Assembly: GCA_026874595.1 (NCBI GenBank)
Contig: CM049307.1
Span: 9,881,579 to 9,945,578, forward strand
Origin: Sipunculus nudus
Taxonomy: Eukaryota; Annelida; Sipuncula; Golfingiida; Sipunculidae
DNA length: 64,000 nt
Direction: 5' to 3'
Shown here: positions 62,295 through 64,000 of the stretch, in pieces
How positions within the stretch are numbered: position 1 is the stretch's first letter
Layout: every line of letters starts with the position of its first letter
Made by a program: the position numbers and the translations under genes
Notes under the pieces: model-generated
The model's input: the letters and a program-made list of their open reading frames with translations, nothing else
Told to the model about the DNA's origin: nothing
The model's database searches: none

Positions 62295-64000
62295 GAATAT
62301 GTAGCTGTAAAAATAAGGTGCTGAATACCTGTGGGAAATTTGAGTAACAATTCTTAAAATAACTGATGAGTGTAATATCGATAACAAACAGTAACACCAG
62401 GGAGAATTTGCATTGTTTATTGGTAAGGTAGAAGGATATACTACCTGACCTAGCCCAACATATAGCACATCAAAGGGGTGTGTATTGTGACTGTGCCTCC
62501 AAATCTTTTCAATTAATTGTTTAACATCAATTTAGTTAGATCTTCCCTGTGCCCATGCAATAGGCATCAATGTTATCCAAATTCAAATCTGATTTGGTCC
62601 ACCATATAATATATCACAGCGTTTATAAGAGATTTTATTATAAACACCTTAAGTATAAAATGGTGGGAGTATGGTGACTGTGCCCAACACTCTCCTCAAG
62701 TTATAGGGCTAAAATCATTTTGGTATCCATGGTGACATCATTTTGGCAAGATTGCCGCTGTGACCTTGACAAATGTGTAAAGTCCATCCATATACACACT
62801 TAACCACAGTTTTCATGGGTGTCAAGCACGCCAGTCTGCTAATGATAACCATATGAAACAGTCAAAATATACAGCTATGTTCAATATAAGTCCCTGATTT
62901 GATAATTTTTTCTAACCTTTAGGTCTTCATGTGTTCCATTGCCAATTCGATTTCAATTTATTGCAGTAACACCATTTCAAAAGAGGGATGGACAAACAGA
63001 TGGGTGCCCACCATTTCAATGTCCTCAGTCAATGTCGTCTTTGGTTTAGTGGATACAGTAATAAAAAGCCCCACTATATGAACAACTACAAAAAAAGTCA
63101 AAAACATAACTTTAAGCCCAAGAAGTTTGATTCGTCATGTTATTCATCATCGCAGGAAAGGTGACTAATTACACCTACTGTCACATTGTGACCCTAGGTG
63201 AACAGGTAATATTGGTTTGAAGGGCATTGTTACATAAAACTCAGTGATTTCTCTTTCAACACAATTCACGGTAGTGTTAATTTTCATTAAAAATCATAAA
63301 AGAGTTTAAAAGGTGAAAAAAAAATTCACACTCTGTTTACCCTAGGAATATAAATGTGTACAGTGTAATTAATTTAAAAGTTTCTCAGGGAGAACAGGAT
63401 TTGTCATCTTTGATTAATCTTCTTTAAAACTGCTGTGCTAAATAGTCTTTATGTCAAAGTTGGAGTCAGAACTGTCATTTGTATGATGGATGATAAGTAA
63501 CCAACAAGTCTCTGACTCCAAGTTGCATGAGTCACCAGAAAAATTCCCATTTCCTGCTTATTTTCAGTACACATGGTAACAGCTCTGTATTTTCTTAAAC
63601 CTTTGAAGGTATACATGCTTACATAGAGTGGTGATACACAGACAAATTTTCATTATACTGATAGATAATAAACTAATTAAGATATTGCTGTAGCTTTCAG
63701 ATACAATGATAAAAATATGGTAGGAATTGCAATTCTATTTTATTGGGCATTCAGCTGCAAACCTGTTGATTATTTTTTTTTCTGTTTGAAAAGAAAATGT
63801 TAGCATGCAAAAATAAGGTGATTTGAAGCAAGAGAGACATATCTATGGAATATTAAAGAAGACAAATGGTAATTGACCTTAAAATGTCAATTTAAGATGT
63901 CAAAATTTAGGTCCTTCTGCTATAAATAATTATTGACTAAATGCTTCGTGCAGCTCTGAAGTTATAGATTTTTGTAGAGACAGATGTACAGCACCTGTCT
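62295..64000. other. unannotated distal sequence
   Basis: No gene, known repeat or strong motif recognised. A G/GATGGACAAACAGATGG stretch at 62987 resembles repeat-family tails, but weakly. Confidence 0.4.

Noticed and set aside
1-64000. CRISPR array, bacterial operon or phage features
   Set aside because: Split genes with GT-AG introns, SINE and MITE elements show eukaryotic DNA; the tandem repeats have no unique spacers of constant size.

Overview
The window is eukaryotic, intron-rich, AT-rich invertebrate DNA. Two protein-coding genes can be supported. The first is a complete minus-strand USO1 (p115, general vesicular transport factor) gene: 23 coding exons between 44981 (ATG) and 6123 (stop), all with GT-AG introns and consistent phases, encoding 953 residues (human p115 is about 962). 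The second is exon 1 of a plus-strand galactokinase gene (GALK1-like), starting at 45247 and ending at a splice donor at 45420/45421. No later exon was recognised, so its intron 1 probably runs through the remaining 18.5 kb.

The two genes are head-to-head, with start codons 265 bp apart. The spacer is CpG-rich and carries an ETS-type and an NRF1-like motif, as expected of a shared housekeeping promoter. USO1 tethers COPI/COPII vesicles to Golgi membranes; GALK phosphorylates galactose. Their pairing looks positional, not functional.

Most other sequence is repeats. Five interspersed families (F1-F5 here) share an architecture: short subterminal inverted repeats, internal repeated modules (mostly about 140-180 bp), an (ACGG)n-type microsatellite near the 3' end, and in most a terminal hairpin next to CTAA, TAAAA or CTAG. 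This resembles bivalve 'pearl'/CvA-type elements and Helentron-associated (HINE) elements, and it is the main reason to suspect a bivalve mollusc. They sit nested in USO1 introns 8, 18, 21 and 22. F5 has a textbook Helitron 3' end.

Layout: 1-825 114-bp higher-order satellite; 1250-4945 F1 elements downstream of USO1; 5276-6122 probable USO1 3'UTR; 6123-44981 USO1; 44982-45246 bidirectional promoter; 45247-45420 GALK exon 1; 45421-64000 presumed GALK intron, with a hAT-like MITE with target duplication (50151-50959), a CTCF-like site (51445), an F1 copy split by a tRNA-derived SINE (52186-54473), a 66-bp satellite (57190-57740), a small MITE with target duplication (62104-62288) and several AT microsatellites.
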